From Candidatus Rifleibacteriota bacterium (lineage in GTDB: Bacteria > Muiribacteriota > Ozemobacteria > Ozemobacterales > Ozemobacteraceae), in contig JANJUX010000011.1 of the NCBI GenBank assembly GCA_024710355.1, positions 1 to 64,000 on the forward strand: a stretch of DNA of 64,000 nt, written 5' to 3'. Shown piece by piece: positions 16,476 through 26,809 of this stretch. The notes below the pieces were generated by a model that saw nothing but the letters and a program-made list of their open reading frames with translations, was not told where the DNA came from and ran no database searches. The number at the start of each line of letters is the position of its first letter. Position 1 is the stretch's first letter. Position numbers and translations under genes: made by a program.

Positions 16476-17323
16476 AAAGACCGTATTCAATCAAGATATT
16501 TCTGCCAGGTGGTGATCCTGATGGCCTGCGCACTATCGAGAAATCGAACTGGAGCGGCGCGGGGATCGTTATTCCCAGGGCTCTGATGGCTGAAGCCCGG
16601 CAGCGCCGTGAAGTTTCGCGCACTGGTGTTTATATTCTGATCGGCCCGGCCGAAGAGTCTGGTTTGCAGCGTATTTATGTCGGCGAAGGTGACCCGATAA
16701 AGCCCAGGCTTGAACAGCACGCTGTCAAAAAAGACTTCTGGACCAGCTGCATCGCCTTTACCAGTAAAGACGAAAATCTCAATAAGGCCCATGTTCAGTT
16801 TCTGGAATCACGCCTGGTCGAACTTGCAACCAAAGCAAAACGATGCCTGCTCGATAACGGCAATGTTCCGACTTTGCCTTCACTGTCAGAAGCTGACGCT
16901 GCTGATGCCGAGGGTTTCCTGTCTGAGATTCTGCTGTGCTGTCCGTTGTTGGGTCTGAGTGTGTTTTCCGCAGCCGCAAGCTCGCCCCAAAGCGGTAAAA
17001 CTCTTTATCTGTCAGGAAAGGGCATAAAGGCCGAGGGCCAGGAAACTTCAGATGGTTTCGTGGTGAAGTCAGACAGCGGATCTTCGAAAGCTGAATCACC
17101 GTCTTGCGGTCATTACATAAAGCTTTTGCGGGCAGTTTTAGTTGAAAATGGTGTGTTGAAAGCTGCTGGCGATGATTACGTCTTCACTCAGGATTATCTG
17201 TTCAACTCACCATCAACCGCTGCCGGAGTAGTTCTGGGTCGTTCTGCCAATGGGCGCACTGCATGGAAAACAAAGAACGGTAAAACGCTCAAAGAAATTC
17301 AGGAAGCCCAGGCCCAGGAATGA
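16472..17323 (+). CDS. GIY-YIG nuclease-like protein with DUF4357 tail
   Basis: This encodes 283 residues, start ATG overlapping the hsdS stop. Residues about 50-145 match a GIY-YIG domain: 'T-G-V-Y-I-L-I-G' and 'R-I-Y-V-G-E-G-D' supply the two eponymous strands. A downstream 'L-E-S-R-L' offers the conserved glutamate and arginine. The C-terminal part ('F-T-Q-D-Y-L-F-N-S-P-S-T-A-A', 'N-G-R-T-A-W-K') matches DUF4357, a small domain often fused to GIY-YIG proteins. A similar protein is often seen next to type I restriction genes, but its job there is not established to my knowledge. It could be an auxiliary nuclease. It is translationally coupled to hsdS. Confidence 0.85.
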   Translation: MKRPYSIKIFLPGGDPDGLRTIEKSNWSGAGIVIPRALMAEARQRREVSRTGVYILIGPAEESGLQRIYVGEGDPIKPRLEQHAVKKDFWTSCIAFTSKDENLNKAHVQFLESRLVELATKAKRCLLDNGNVPTLPSLSEADAADAEGFLSEILLCCPLLGLSVFSAAASSPQSGKTLYLSGKGIKAEGQETSDGFVVKSDSGSSKAESPSCGHYIKLLRAVLVENGVLKAAGDDYVFTQDYLFNSPSTAAGVVLGRSANGRTAWKTKNGKTLKEIQEAQAQE

Positions 17324-17347
17324 CACTGACCTGACGAGGAATTTTGC

Positions 17348-19456
17348 ATGATTCAGATTCAATCTATTGCAGATCTTGAGCTTCTCCGGGAGACGGTCGA
17401 CCTGGAGTGCAAGCTTGCCGCAGGAAGGTATGGACAGGGGCAGGTTCCTGACGATTTCTGGCCGACCTATAGCGCATTTGCGAATACCAGCGGCGGTGTC
17501 GTTATATTTGGAATCCGTGACAAGCATGGACAATTTTCGATAGAAGGGGTTCCAAATGTGCAGAACGTGCGTCGCGAACTTTTCAATCAGCTGAATAACC
17601 GCCAAAAAGTCAGCTGCAATCTGCTGACTGATGCCGATGTGCGCGAAGTTCCTTTCGATGGTAAAACTCTTCTTGTTATTGAAATTCCGCGTGCCCGTCG
17701 CAATCTGCGACCAGTACATTTAACTTCGAACCCTTTTTCGGGGCATACCTATCGCAGACTTAACGATGGTGACCGGCAACTTCCTGATGAAGAGGTTAAA
17801 CGCATGCTGGCTGAACAGATTGAAGATAGCCGCGACGACCGTTTTTTGCCGGGATATGGTTTTGATGACATCTGCATGGATACGTTTCGTGCCTACCGCC
17901 AGTTGTTTGCAAATCGTAACCCGGAACACCAATGGAATACCTGCGAGGACACAGAATTTCTAAGGCAACTGGGGGGCTGGCGAAGAGACCGTGAAACTGG
18001 TGAAAGTGGTCTTACGCTCGCCGGTCTGCTGATGTTTGGCTGCATGGCTTCAATCCAGGAGGCTCTTCCCAATTACATGCTTGATTATCAGGAACGGCCT
18101 GAGGCAAAAACCGAACTTCGCTGGGTCGATCGGCTGACACTCGATGGTAAATGGTCAGGCAATCTCTATGATTTTTATCGCCGAGTTTATATGAAATTGA
18201 CGGCAGATCTGAAGGTGCCGTTTGCTCTGGAAAAGGGCGAACGCAAAGACGAAACTCCGGTTCATGTGGCATTGCGCGAAGCACTGGCAAATACTCTTGT
18301 TCATGCTGATTATTCTGATCGAGCCTCGATTCTTGTGGTCAAACGCCCTGATATGTTTGGGTTTCGCAACCCCGGTTTGATGAGAATTCCACCTGAAGTA
18401 GCAATCCATGGCGGAGAGCATGATTGCCGAAATCGAACTCTTCATAAAATGTTTCGATTAATTGGCGTCGGAGAACAAGCGGGTTCGGGTCTTCCTAAAA
18501 TTTACGGAGGCTGGGCGAAACAGCATTGGCGAGCACCTGCGCTTTATGAGCGGGCCGAACCTTATAACCAGACTCTGCTTGAACTACGCATGATCGACTT
18601 ACTTCCAGAGGGAATTATCTCCCGTCTGCGCGAAACATTCGGGGTCCGCTTCGACTCTCTTGATAAGAATGGCAGACTCACGCTGGCCGCTGCTGCCTCC
18701 GAAAAGGTTGTTACGCATTCCCGACTGCTGGAAATGACCGGTATGCACCCGCTTGATGCAACCAGGCTGCTACAAAATCTCGTGCGTGAAAGTTTTCTTG
18801 AAGTTCACAATGCCGGTAGAGGCGCTGTATATTGCCTTTATGGTGCCGGGCTTCCCAAACCGGAGGAAGTGTTTGGACCGAGCTCTGAACATTTGAATCA
18901 GAGCTCTGAACATTTAGCCCGGAGCTCTGAACATTTAGCCCCGAGCTCTGAACATTTCGTCGTGAAACCTGAGCAATTTTTCTCGAAAATTGAGACTTTT
19001 CACGCGAAACCTGAGCAATTTGTCTCGAAAATTGAGACTTTTCACGTGAAACCTGAGCAATTTGTCTCGAAAATTGAGAATCTCCATCAAAAAACAATTC
19101 AAAAACCAGTGAATAATCGTCGAGATCCCAGAGGATGCCTGCTCAGCGATCAGCTGGATGCTCCAATCATAGATTCACTGGATACACTGGAACCTGAACT
19201 TCTTGCTAGTCTTGAGCAAATGGCAGCAGAGCCGATTAAACACAGGAGAATTCCTCGGGATACAATGCAAAAAGTCATTCTCAACCTTTGCACCGATCAC
19301 TATATAACCTTGAGTTGTCTCGCCAAATTATTGTGCCGCGACATGGAAGCGCTCAGGCAGCACTATTTAAGGCCTTTGGTCAGAGAAAATCTCCTGCGAA
19401 TGGCTTTTCCAACTGTGCCAACCCATTTAATGCAAGCTTATCGGGCAAACAAATGA
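17348..19456 (+). CDS. AlbA_2/Schlafen-type ATP-binding protein with C-terminal heptad repeats
   Basis: This encodes 702 residues from an ATG with the site CGAGGAATTTTGC. The N-terminus matches the AlbA_2 (Schlafen AlbA-like) domain: 'L-E-C-K-L-A-A-G' then '[12 protein letters not shown]' (about 18-57). The middle carries the ATP-binding HATPase_c_4 segment '[13 protein letters not shown]' (about 310-322) and a glycine-rich 'G-E-Q-A-G-S-G-L'. A winged-helix-like region follows. Residues about 511-580 are ten perfect-length heptads, then a helical tail. Such RecG-like regulators occur inside type I RM loci; regulatory or RNA/DNA-targeting roles are proposed. It overlaps hsdR by four bases (ATGA), so it belongs to the hsd operon. 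Confidence 0.85.
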   Translation: MIQIQSIADLELLRETVDLECKLAAGRYGQGQVPDDFWPTYSAFANTSGGVVIFGIRDKHGQFSIEGVPNVQNVRRELFNQLNNRQKVSCNLLTDADVREVPFDGKTLLVIEIPRARRNLRPVHLTSNPFSGHTYRRLNDGDRQLPDEEVKRMLAEQIEDSRDDRFLPGYGFDDICMDTFRAYRQLFANRNPEHQWNTCEDTEFLRQLGGWRRDRETGESGLTLAGLLMFGCMASIQEALPNYMLDYQERPEAKTELRWVDRLTLDGKWSGNLYDFYRRVYMKLTADLKVPFALEKGERKDETPVHVALREALANTLVHADYSDRASILVVKRPDMFGFRNPGLMRIPPEVAIHGGEHDCRNRTLHKMFRLIGVGEQAGSGLPKIYGGWAKQHWRAPALYERAEPYNQTLLELRMIDLLPEGIISRLRETFGVRFDSLDKNGRLTLAAAASEKVVTHSRLLEMTGMHPLDATRLLQNLVRESFLEVHNAGRGAVYCLYGAGLPKPEEVFGPSSEHLNQSSEHLARSSEHLAPSSEHFVVKPEQFFSKIETFHAKPEQFVSKIETFHVKPEQFVSKIENLHQKTIQKPVNNRRDPRGCLLSDQLDAPIIDSLDTLEPELLASLEQMAAEPIKHRRIPRDTMQKVILNLCTDHYITLSCLAKLLCRDMEALRQHYLRPLVRENLLRMAFPTVPTHLMQAYRANK
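18880..19087 (+). repeat. In-frame tandem repeats: 21 bp x4 then 42 bp x3
   Basis: The word GAGCTCTGAACATTT starts at 18880, 18901, 18922 and 18943, an exact 21-bp period. At 18962, 19004 and 19046 a 42-bp unit (GTGAAACCTGAGCAATTT...) repeats three times, each unit being two related 21-bp halves. All periods are multiples of seven codons, giving ten heptads of the type SSEHLAR, KPEQFVS and KIETFHV with hydrophobic positions 2 and 5. The near-identity of units implies recent copy-number change. Confidence 0.95.
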
Positions 19457-22400
19457 CATTTAACGAATCAACAGTTGAACAGGCGGCGATGACCTGGCTC
19501 TCAGAGCTTGGTTATTCGACAGCATACGGTCCGGAATGCGCTCCCGGCGAACCGGGGGCCGAAAGAGAGTCCTACAAAGACGTCATTCTTTATGATCGGC
19601 TGCGGAATGCAATAGAACGGCTGAATCAGCAGATTCCGGCGGCGGCGAGAGAAGATGCCTTCAGTAAAGTCTGCCACCAGGTCAGTCCGTCATTGCTGCA
19701 GAATAACAGACGCTTTCACGGCATGCTGCGCAATGGTGTCGAAGTCGAGTATAAACGACCTGATGGCAGTATTGCCGGTGATCGCGTCAGGCTTGTCTCT
19801 TTCGATAAACCTGATGCCAATGATTGGCTGGCAATGAACCAGTTTACTGTGGCCGAAGGGCAACATAACCGGCGACCTGACATAGTTATTTTCCTGAACG
19901 GCTTGCCTTTGGGTGTTATCGAACTCAAGAACGCCGCTGACGAGAATGCTACGATCTGGTCTGCGTATCAACAGCTGCAGACTTATAAGGCGCAGATCAG
20001 CGCATTGATGAATTATAACGAAGTGCTTGTGGTTTCTGATGGCCTGCAGGCACGTATCGGTTCACTGTCTGCATCGCAGGAATGGTTTAAAGTCTGGCGG
20101 TCGGTCGGAGAAGATGTCGAAGCGCAGCAAATTTCGCTCGAACTTGAAACGATGATCAGAGAAGTCTTTGAAAAACAGCGTTTCCTGGACCTGCTGCAGC
20201 ATTTTATCGTTTTCGAAGAAGATACTGACAGTGACCGGCTGAATAAGATCATTGCCGGGTATCATCAGTTTCATGCCGTTAACATGGCGGTGCAGGAAAC
20301 GATCAGAGCCAGCAATATGATTGATAACACCTTCAGGGAGGATTCCGGCACTTACTGGGCCGGGCCGATGCAGAGTGGTAAAAAGGGCGACCGGCGGGCC
20401 GGGGTTGTCTGGCATACCCAGGGCTCAGGAAAAAGCTTTTCCATGCTGTTCTATGCCGCCAGAATCGTAAGACACCCTGCGATGCAGAACCCTACTATCG
20501 TAGTGCTGACTGATCGAAACGACCTCGATGACCAGCTGTTCGGGCAGTTTCAGCGCTGCCATGAAATATTGCATCAGATGCCGGTGCAGGCCGAGTCGGT
20601 CGAGCATTTGAGAACTTTATTAAAAGTCGCCAGCGGCGGGGTAATTTTTACAACGATTCAGAAATTCATGCCGGAAGAACGCGGCAGCAGAGTAAATCTG
20701 CTCTCGGATCGGCAGAATATCGTTGTTATTGCTGATGAAGCGCACAGAAGTCAGTATGACCTGATAGACGGCCTGGCTCGCAACATGCGCGACGCCCTTC
20801 CCAACGCTTCTTTTATCGGATTCACCGGCACGCCGATCGAGCAGACCGATGCCAATACCCGGGCGATATTTGGCGATTACATAAGTATCTATGATATTCA
20901 ACGCGCAGTCGCCGATGGCGCGACCGTGCCGATCTATTATGAAAGCCGTATTGCAAAGCTTTCACTGAACGCTGCCGAGCTGCCGCATATCGACGAAGAG
21001 TTCGAAGAGATCACCGAAGGCGAAGAAGACGAGAAAAAGCAGCAGCTTAAATCGAAGTGGGCAGCACTCGAAGCTCTGGTTGGTGATCCAAAGCGCATTG
21101 CTCTGATTGCCCGCGATATCGTCGATCATTTTGAGCGTCGGCTCGAAGCCATGGACGGGAAAGCCATGATTGTCTGCATGAGCCGCCGTATCTGCGTCGA
21201 TCTTTTTGCTGCCATAATTAAATTGCGACCGGACTGGGCCGGTGATGCGGAAGATGATGTCGAGGCCGAAAGAAAGAGATCCTGCGTCGTTAAAATCGTC
21301 ATGACCGGAAGTGCTGACGATGGCCCGGAATGGCAGAAGCATATACGTAATAAATTGCGCCGCCGGGCTCTGGCTAATCGTTTCAAAGACAGCAAAGACC
21401 CGTTCAGAATTGTCATTGTGCGTGATATGTGGCTGACCGGCTTTGATGCGCCATGCCTGCACACCATGTATGCCGATAAACCCATGCGCGGCCATGGCCT
21501 TATGCAGGCAATTGCACGAGTGAACCGTGTGTTTCGCGATAAACCGGGTGGGCTTATCGTTGATTATCTGGGTCTTGCCGATCAGCTCAAACATGCGCTG
21601 GCGACCTATACTCAGAGCGGCGGTAAGGGCTCGCCCAGTATTGACACCAAAAAAGCAATCGCCGTCATGCTGGAAAAATATAATATTGCCTGCGATATGC
21701 TGCATGGTTTCGACTGGGGTGCCTGGGTCAGCGGAACCCCGGCCCAGAAACTTGCATTGCTGCCGGCTGGTCAGGAACACATTCTGCAGCAGGAAAACGG
21801 CAAGCAGCGCTTTGTTAAGACAATTACCGAGCTTTCGAGGGCCTTCGCTCTCTGTGCTGCCTCGGATGAAGCTCTGAAAATTCGCGACGATGTGGCATTT
21901 TTCCAGGCTATAAAAGCACAGTTTGCCAAAAACACAGCCTCACAGAAGACTCCGGAAGAACTTGATCATGCAGTGCGGCAGCTGGTGTCGCAGGCGATAA
22001 TGACTGATGAAGGCGTCATCGATGTCTTTGCCGCCGCTGGCCTTAAAAAACCAGATATTTCAATTCTGTCGGATCAGTTCTTGAACGAAGTTCGCGGACT
22101 CAAGCATAAAAACGTCGCTGCCGAACTGCTGGCAAAATTATTGAAAGATGAAATCAAGGCCAGGTCGACGCGGAATCTGGTATTGAGCCGGCAGTTCAGT
22201 GAGATGCTGCAGAAGACGCTCAATGCCTATCATAACCGGGCTATCGCAACCCAGGAAATAATCGAAGAACTGATCAACCTGGCAAGAGATATGAGCGCGG
22301 CAACAAAGCGTGGCGAAGATCTTGGCCTTAACGATGATGAAATCGCCTTTTATGACGCTCTGGCTGCCAACGAAAGTGCAGTCAAAGCAATGGGGAATGA

Positions 22401-22611
22401 TGAGCTGAAAGTCATCGCCGCCGAGCTGGTTACCCAGGTGCGTAAAAACGTGTCGATCGACTGGACCGTTCGTGAAAGTGCCCGTGCCAGAATCAAAGTC
22501 ATGGTGAAGCGCATACTGAAAAAGCATGGTTACCCGCCGGATCTCCAGGAAGAGGCGACCAGAACCGTTTTAACACAGGCAGAAATGCTCTGCGCCGAGT
22601 GGGCCATATAG
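19453..22611 (+). CDS. hsdR: Type I restriction endonuclease subunit HsdR
   Basis: This encodes 1052 residues from the ATG at 19453, overlapping the previous stop (ATGA); the frame is open earlier but has no start signal. The N-terminal nuclease domain shows 'R-P-D-I-V-I-F' and 'G-V-I-E-L-K-N' (about 140-158), the D...ExK catalytic set. The superfamily 2 motor follows with Walker A 'T-Q-G-S-G-K-S' (about 320-326), 'A-D-E-A-H-R-S' (about 426-432), 'G-F-T-G-T-P-I' and the arginine-rich motif VI 'Q-A-I-A-R-V-N-R'. It translocates DNA and cleaves unmethylated DNA together with HsdM and HsdS. It is full length, so the restriction system looks intact. Confidence 0.97.
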   Translation: MTFNESTVEQAAMTWLSELGYSTAYGPECAPGEPGAERESYKDVILYDRLRNAIERLNQQIPAAAREDAFSKVCHQVSPSLLQNNRRFHGMLRNGVEVEYKRPDGSIAGDRVRLVSFDKPDANDWLAMNQFTVAEGQHNRRPDIVIFLNGLPLGVIELKNAADENATIWSAYQQLQTYKAQISALMNYNEVLVVSDGLQARIGSLSASQEWFKVWRSVGEDVEAQQISLELETMIREVFEKQRFLDLLQHFIVFEEDTDSDRLNKIIAGYHQFHAVNMAVQETIRASNMIDNTFREDSGTYWAGPMQSGKKGDRRAGVVWHTQGSGKSFSMLFYAARIVRHPAMQNPTIVVLTDRNDLDDQLFGQFQRCHEILHQMPVQAESVEHLRTLLKVASGGVIFTTIQKFMPEERGSRVNLLSDRQNIVVIADEAHRSQYDLIDGLARNMRDALPNASFIGFTGTPIEQTDANTRAIFGDYISIYDIQRAVADGATVPIYYESRIAKLSLNAAELPHIDEEFEEITEGEEDEKKQQLKSKWAALEALVGDPKRIALIARDIVDHFERRLEAMDGKAMIVCMSRRICVDLFAAIIKLRPDWAGDAEDDVEAERKRSCVVKIVMTGSADDGPEWQKHIRNKLRRRALANRFKDSKDPFRIVIVRDMWLTGFDAPCLHTMYADKPMRGHGLMQAIARVNRVFRDKPGGLIVDYLGLADQLKHALATYTQSGGKGSPSIDTKKAIAVMLEKYNIACDMLHGFDWGAWVSGTPAQKLALLPAGQEHILQQENGKQRFVKTITELSRAFALCAASDEALKIRDDVAFFQAIKAQFAKNTASQKTPEELDHAVRQLVSQAIMTDEGVIDVFAAAGLKKPDISILSDQFLNEVRGLKHKNVAAELLAKLLKDEIKARSTRNLVLSRQFSEMLQKTLNAYHNRAIATQEIIEELINLARDMSAATKRGEDLGLNDDEIAFYDALAANESAVKAMGNDELKVIAAELVTQVRKNVSIDWTVRESARARIKVMVKRILKKHGYPPDLQEEATRTVLTQAEMLCAEWAI

Positions 22612-22915
22612 CGGCGTAGAAGAATTCGCTTCACCGAAAATTACGACTTGCACCGAATATGGTGGTGGAGTTGAAGCCCTTTGCTAGAAAGGGTTATAAG
22701 TAGAATCACCAGATTTACCAATATTTGATATATGTTTTTATTTTTTTTCTGCTTAACTGTTCTTTTCTGTCCTGTCGTTACTACGCTTTCCTCGTGTTTT
22801 TTTCTGGTATTTTTGGGTGCATCTCCTGCTTATCCGCTTCAAATCAAATATTCAAACGGTCCAGGAGTCTGGTGATATGTGGTGCAATTGGTGCAAATTA
22901 CTGAATCTCAAACTT
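22612..22915. other. Gene-free region with TGGTGA/TCACC motifs
   Basis: There is no gene between hsdR and the converging DUF927 gene. The stretch carries TGGTG- and CACC-type words at 22631-22668 and 22706-22720, a CCCTTT-5-AAAGGG hairpin (22677-22693), a T-rich block near 22735-22750, and 'CTGGTGATATGTGGTGCAAT' (22869-22888). The layout recalls the iteron-like region at 969-1235, which also pairs such words with a CCCTT/AAGGG hairpin. A replication or regulatory role is possible. Confidence 0.4.
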
Positions 22916-22947
22916 TTTAAAAAGGGCTAGTGCAGTAGCACCAGCCC
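22916..22947 (-). terminator. Rho-independent terminator of the DUF927 primase-helicase gene
   Basis: On the minus strand GGGCTGGTGC (22947-22938) pairs with GCACTAGCCC (22933-22924), with one mismatch and a four-base loop. It is followed directly by TTTTT. It lies 22 bases after the stop of the gene at 22969. Confidence 0.85.
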
Positions 22948-22968
22948 GAGTGTTCAAATATTTTATTA

Positions 22969-25900
22969 TTACATTGTTGCCCGCAGTCTTGAGCCTCCGT
23001 AAAATCTTGAACGAAGCTTGTTTGAACACCATACAGATAACATCGGAGCTTCATACTCCAGTATTTTTCGTATACGTTCAGTATACTTGTCGTCAAGTGC
23101 TTTTAATTCTAGCCATGCACAATCTGGCAAATCATCCGGCTCGCAGAATTCTCGTGGTGGCGGACAATACTCACACAAACTAGCAGAATTCGACTCGGTC
23201 TCTGAATGAAATTCTGCCTCCAATGAGGCCATAGTTTTTTCGTTGATCACAACACACCATGGCTTGCTGCCATGGATCTTAATTTGCTTCAAGTGTGGGT
23301 GATCCTTACTATTTCCCGAGTCAATCCAACCCCTTTGATCCCATTCCTTCAGCACAGCATCCGGTTCAAAATTATTCGATTTCAGTATTTTCTTGAACTC
23401 CGGGTGAATAAAACAAACAGTCTCATCTCGAATAAAACCAGCCATAGCGCCGTTGTTGAGAATCAACTCTCCGGGGATGCAATTCTCATTGCGTGATCTA
23501 TTGCTGACCGAGAAGTTGTACATAAGTTCCAATGCCCGTCTACCCTCAGTTCCATGAACTGCACTCTGCTTGCACGTCTTAACCATAGACATTTTGATGT
23601 CTTCCAGGTTCCAGTTTAGTCCCAGACATTGATTTATAACCTCTCCGCCGGCAAGAATGACCGCTATAATTTTTGAAAGTCGCGTGCCGATGCCTGCGGA
23701 AAGAAGTCTCCGAATTTCATCATTAATCGTATTTATTCTCGCCTTTAAATCGACAATTCTACCAGTATCACCTGTCAGGTGTGCCATTGCCATGAGCAGG
23801 GCGTGACCATAATTTTCCTGAATGACATCATTGATCGAATCAATGAATTCAGCGATTTCTGAGTTCACCTCGTTAAATGGCATGTCTGGAAGATCTAGGA
23901 CTCTTGCTCTCGCCCCGCCATCCGTCACAGTTGCCAGAATGTTCGCTTCGCCTGTCGAAATCATGATGGATGTCCAATGATGTTGCTCCTGAACCCCTGT
24001 AGGCTTGCCTCTGCTTTTACTCATCCCCAGGGAGTGCTGATATAAAGTCTCGGCGATAAATGCCGCTTTATCTTTCGCTGTTATGGACTTGGTTTCGTCT
24101 AACAGTACCGGCAATACATGTAAGACAGCAGATACGCGCTCGATTGCAACTCTAGTTGCATTCCAACTCCTGACGACACCACCATTATCTCCGGCCGGAT
24201 TTCCGAAAGTACTTGCAGCAAGATTAAGTATCGTGGTCTTGCCAGACGAAGTTGGATAACCATAATGAATGATAAATCCTGGCAAATTGAGCTTTGTCAG
24301 CATTGGCGAGATTATTGCTGCAATTACGGCTATTTTCGCATACGGGTAAGGGTCTAAACGCCTGGCCATCAGCTTCCATTTATCAAAAGTTCCTGAAGTT
24401 TCGATATTTCGTTTTATCTGTTCAGTTTCAGAGTCAGAGAAATGCAGCTCAAATGGCACTTTTTCATTAATTGACTCGCTCATTGGCTTTATTTCACCTG
24501 CTTTAACATAGTTGCAGCCAACAAGAAGGTAGTCTGCATCGCCAACTTTAAGCCAACCTAGCTTTTCGACAAGAGTGCTGTGGACCATCATGTTTATATT
24601 CGCCAGTTCCATGGCCATCAAGAACTTTGAAAGCTGTCTGGCGTTAGAGCTGTTCACATGTATTCCATACGCAGCCAAATCTGTTATCTCGTTGGAAGCT
24701 ATTACTTCTCTGGAGATAATAGTAGAATCCCTTATTTTGCCAATTACGAAGGAAATTTCCAATGATATTCTTTTGTCCGACAATCTCTGCAGCATTTTTG
24801 TTGGAGCAATAACGTGCTCGATCACCAACACTTCTTCCTTTTCCTTTTTTGATTTGACCAATTGATAAATTGAGCCATTTCGCAAAAAATAGCCTTGCGG
24901 CAGCTGAAAATGGCCAAATATAATAAGCTCACCACCCGACAAGGGCTTATTTTCGTCAGCAAATTCATAGAGTCGATCTCCATGGGCAAATGAATACAAA
25001 TTAGGCCTTCCAGAACCAGTTAAATTCAATATGCCCACGTCGTCATAATCATTGTATTCTGGCTCAAGCGGGTCTAGAGTCTTGCACTTGTCGTATTTTT
25101 TTGCATTTTTTAGGATTGAGTTGACTGTTACTTTTTCCGGAGAACCATCAACAAAGACAGTTAATTCAAAATCGTCAGGCAGCAAGCCTTTTTCATACAT
25201 GGCACGATACTTTATTCTTGCTTCGGCCTGCTTTTCAGGAGGCTGCTCACAGACTTTTCGTTCAATACATTCATTTCTAACCCTTTCTGATTCAGGTTTG
25301 AGCGCGTTTTTTTTATTTGCGATCAGTATCTCAAACTGTCGCTCTTCGGCTTCAGTAGGATCCGAAATCAAACCGACATTGAGAAATTCATGTTCGCCGT
25401 CTATTATCTGAGGTTCCCCACGTAACTGTTGCAAAGGGGGTTCACACATAGCACCAGCGACAAAATCCAGTCTGCAAGGTTGGTATACACTCTTGTCAAA
25501 CACTGAGCGGTCAAGTAAATGACCATTTTTTGCCACCATGATTCTACCGTAGCCGTTCAGCCACAGTCGTTTATAAAGCACGTCACCAATTCGTTCAATT
25601 TCCCTGGCATCGCTTACAACCATGTAAATGCGCTGCCCATGCTCGCCAGCCAATTGTTCACCAGTTTTTGTGTTGAAAATCATACTACTGGCAGAAGTTA
25701 ACCAGATTTTTTTTACATTGCGTGTCTCGGGCATAACTTCATGTAGGATTTTTAATAACTGGTCGCGTGTTAACGGTGGTTTGCCATCTTCAGGATCGTA
25801 ATCGATGAAAAAAATTCCGAAACTACTCGACCAGATCATTGATCTCTTTGTTCTCGCAATCACGTTTGATTCTGGACGCAACAGATATTGGGGAACTACA

Positions 25901-26217
25901 GTCCTTGTCTGGCCGACATCAAGGCCGTCAAATATTCCATAAGAAAAGGCTTGTTGGCAAGAAATCCTTGTTAAAGCCAGAGCAAAGCCGTTTATGCCTT
26001 CGACCTGTTTTGTCTCAACCATACCAGATGACATTTTTCCGCCACCAGCCTTAATCAGCTTCCCATCTAATAACCAGACCTTTTTTGAAAGTCTTTGCCC
26101 ATGAGTCGTAAATACCGTGAACGTTACGGGCACTGGGGTGTTGTGAGCTTGGTTGCTATTCACAGAAATCACTCTTTCAATTTTTTGGGGGGGCAATGCA
26201 TTTTGATGTGTCATCAT
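22969..26217 (-). CDS. Large DUF927 helicase with primase-like N-terminus (satellite replication protein)
   Basis: This encodes 1082 residues from an ATG with the site AAGAGGTGC. The C-terminal half is a DUF927 ATPase: 'K-L-G-W-L-K' (about 546), Walker A 'P-T-S-S-G-K-T-T' (about 655), Walker B 'L-P-V-L-L-D-E' (about 702). The N-terminal region carries 'F-F-I-D-Y-D-P-E-D-G' (about 133-142), resembling the hhDhD motif of archaeo-eukaryotic primases; I infer rather than prove this. The tail has a CxxC cluster. Such fusions are replication proteins of phage satellites and integrative islands. Upstream are HTH and zinc-finger genes in the same direction, and downstream a strong terminator. It is a distant paralogue of the gene at 9306. 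Confidence 0.78.
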   Translation of the reverse strand: MMTHQNALPPQKIERVISVNSNQAHNTPVPVTFTVFTTHGQRLSKKVWLLDGKLIKAGGGKMSSGMVETKQVEGINGFALALTRISCQQAFSYGIFDGLDVGQTRTVVPQYLLRPESNVIARTKRSMIWSSSFGIFFIDYDPEDGKPPLTRDQLLKILHEVMPETRNVKKIWLTSASSMIFNTKTGEQLAGEHGQRIYMVVSDAREIERIGDVLYKRLWLNGYGRIMVAKNGHLLDRSVFDKSVYQPCRLDFVAGAMCEPPLQQLRGEPQIIDGEHEFLNVGLISDPTEAEERQFEILIANKKNALKPESERVRNECIERKVCEQPPEKQAEARIKYRAMYEKGLLPDDFELTVFVDGSPEKVTVNSILKNAKKYDKCKTLDPLEPEYNDYDDVGILNLTGSGRPNLYSFAHGDRLYEFADENKPLSGGELIIFGHFQLPQGYFLRNGSIYQLVKSKKEKEEVLVIEHVIAPTKMLQRLSDKRISLEISFVIGKIRDSTIISREVIASNEITDLAAYGIHVNSSNARQLSKFLMAMELANINMMVHSTLVEKLGWLKVGDADYLLVGCNYVKAGEIKPMSESINEKVPFELHFSDSETEQIKRNIETSGTFDKWKLMARRLDPYPYAKIAVIAAIISPMLTKLNLPGFIIHYGYPTSSGKTTILNLAASTFGNPAGDNGGVVRSWNATRVAIERVSAVLHVLPVLLDETKSITAKDKAAFIAETLYQHSLGMSKSRGKPTGVQEQHHWTSIMISTGEANILATVTDGGARARVLDLPDMPFNEVNSEIAEFIDSINDVIQENYGHALLMAMAHLTGDTGRIVDLKARINTINDEIRRLLSAGIGTRLSKIIAVILAGGEVINQCLGLNWNLEDIKMSMVKTCKQSAVHGTEGRRALELMYNFSVSNRSRNENCIPGELILNNGAMAGFIRDETVCFIHPEFKKILKSNNFEPDAVLKEWDQRGWIDSGNSKDHPHLKQIKIHGSKPWCVVINEKTMASLEAEFHSETESNSASLCEYCPPPREFCEPDDLPDCAWLELKALDDKYTERIRKILEYEAPMLSVWCSNKLRSRFYGGSRLRATM

Positions 26218-26596
26218 GCACCTCTTAAAGTAAGATTGTCAGGGCATTAACGCACCTGCATTGCAACCTGGTTTTACGGCGCTGATGATTTTGCGTTTCA
26301 GAATAAAGCTTCGTTGATACAACAAAGATGGTGAGAGGGCTTTCTGGCATCATGCAATGGCATTGATGCCAGAAAGGTTTTGATGGCGCTGGTATATTTC
26401 CACGCCAGTTTTCACGCTGGGCGCGTCGTTTTTTTCTGGTAACTGACTATCTGGGGGGATAATTTCCCGCCGTAAGCGACCGGTGAAGGTTATAAAGTCG
26501 CTAAATTGAAGGGGTGTGGTAAAATATTGCACCCGATTTTGGCCTGTTAGACCAATTTCATGCGAACTAAATGTCGCATATTAGCCGTGATAAAGG
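26218..26596. promoter_or_regulatory. Leader/control region with a perfect 13-bp inverted repeat
   Basis: This 379-base gap between the HTH gene and the DUF927 gene has no supported coding frame. It holds a perfect inverted repeat, CTTTCTGGCATCA (26340-26352) and TGATGCCAGAAAG (26364-26376), with an 11-base loop. No T-run follows on the minus strand, so it is more likely an operator, attenuator or origin element than a terminator. The AAGAGGTGC ribosome-binding site of the DUF927 gene lies at its left end. A 60-codon minus-strand frame at 26350-26532 lacks a start signal. Confidence 0.55.
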
Positions 26597-26809
26597 TCAG
26601 ATTGCGCTGCCGCTAATTAAGGCATCGACTTCATCACGCGAAAAAAGAATTTTACGACCGCCATGCTGGTTGGGGCGGTATTCACGCAGATATGGTCGAA
26701 TGCTCTGATCGACGAATCTCGTGGAGAAGCCGAGATAAGAAGCGAGCTCTTTCTTCGTCAACCATCTTTTCTCACAAACATTTGGCATTTCATTTTCAGT
26801 TTTTTTCAA
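26597..26809 (-). CDS. AlpA/excisionase-like helix-turn-helix protein
   Basis: This encodes 70 residues from a TTG at 26809, chosen because the very strong site AAAGGGGGTG lies seven bases upstream; an internal ATG at 26788 is the alternative. The sequence 'L-T-K-K-E-L-A-S-Y-L-G-F-S-T-R-F-V' followed by 'R-K-I-L-F-S-R-D-E-V-D-A-L-I' is the MerR-like winged helix of the HTH_17/excisionase class. Members act as excision directionality factors or transcription activators in islands and prophages. It overlaps the preceding gene by four bases. It would normally work with an integrase, which is absent from the window. Confidence 0.85.
   Translation of the reverse strand: MKKTENEMPNVCEKRWLTKKELASYLGFSTRFVDQSIRPYLREYRPNQHGGRKILFSRDEVDALISGSAI

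Noticed and set aside
18880..19087. CRISPR-like array
   Set aside because: The repeats are directly adjacent with no spacers and keep one reading frame, so this is a coding tandem repeat. No cas gene is present.
20962..21780. 272-codon minus-strand frame inside hsdR
   Set aside because: It is a shadow of hsdR, whose motifs run through the same region on the plus strand.
26350..26532. 60-codon minus-strand frame between the HTH and DUF927 genes
   Set aside because: No start signal is present and it includes one arm and the loop of the inverted repeat; its protein has no recognisable features.
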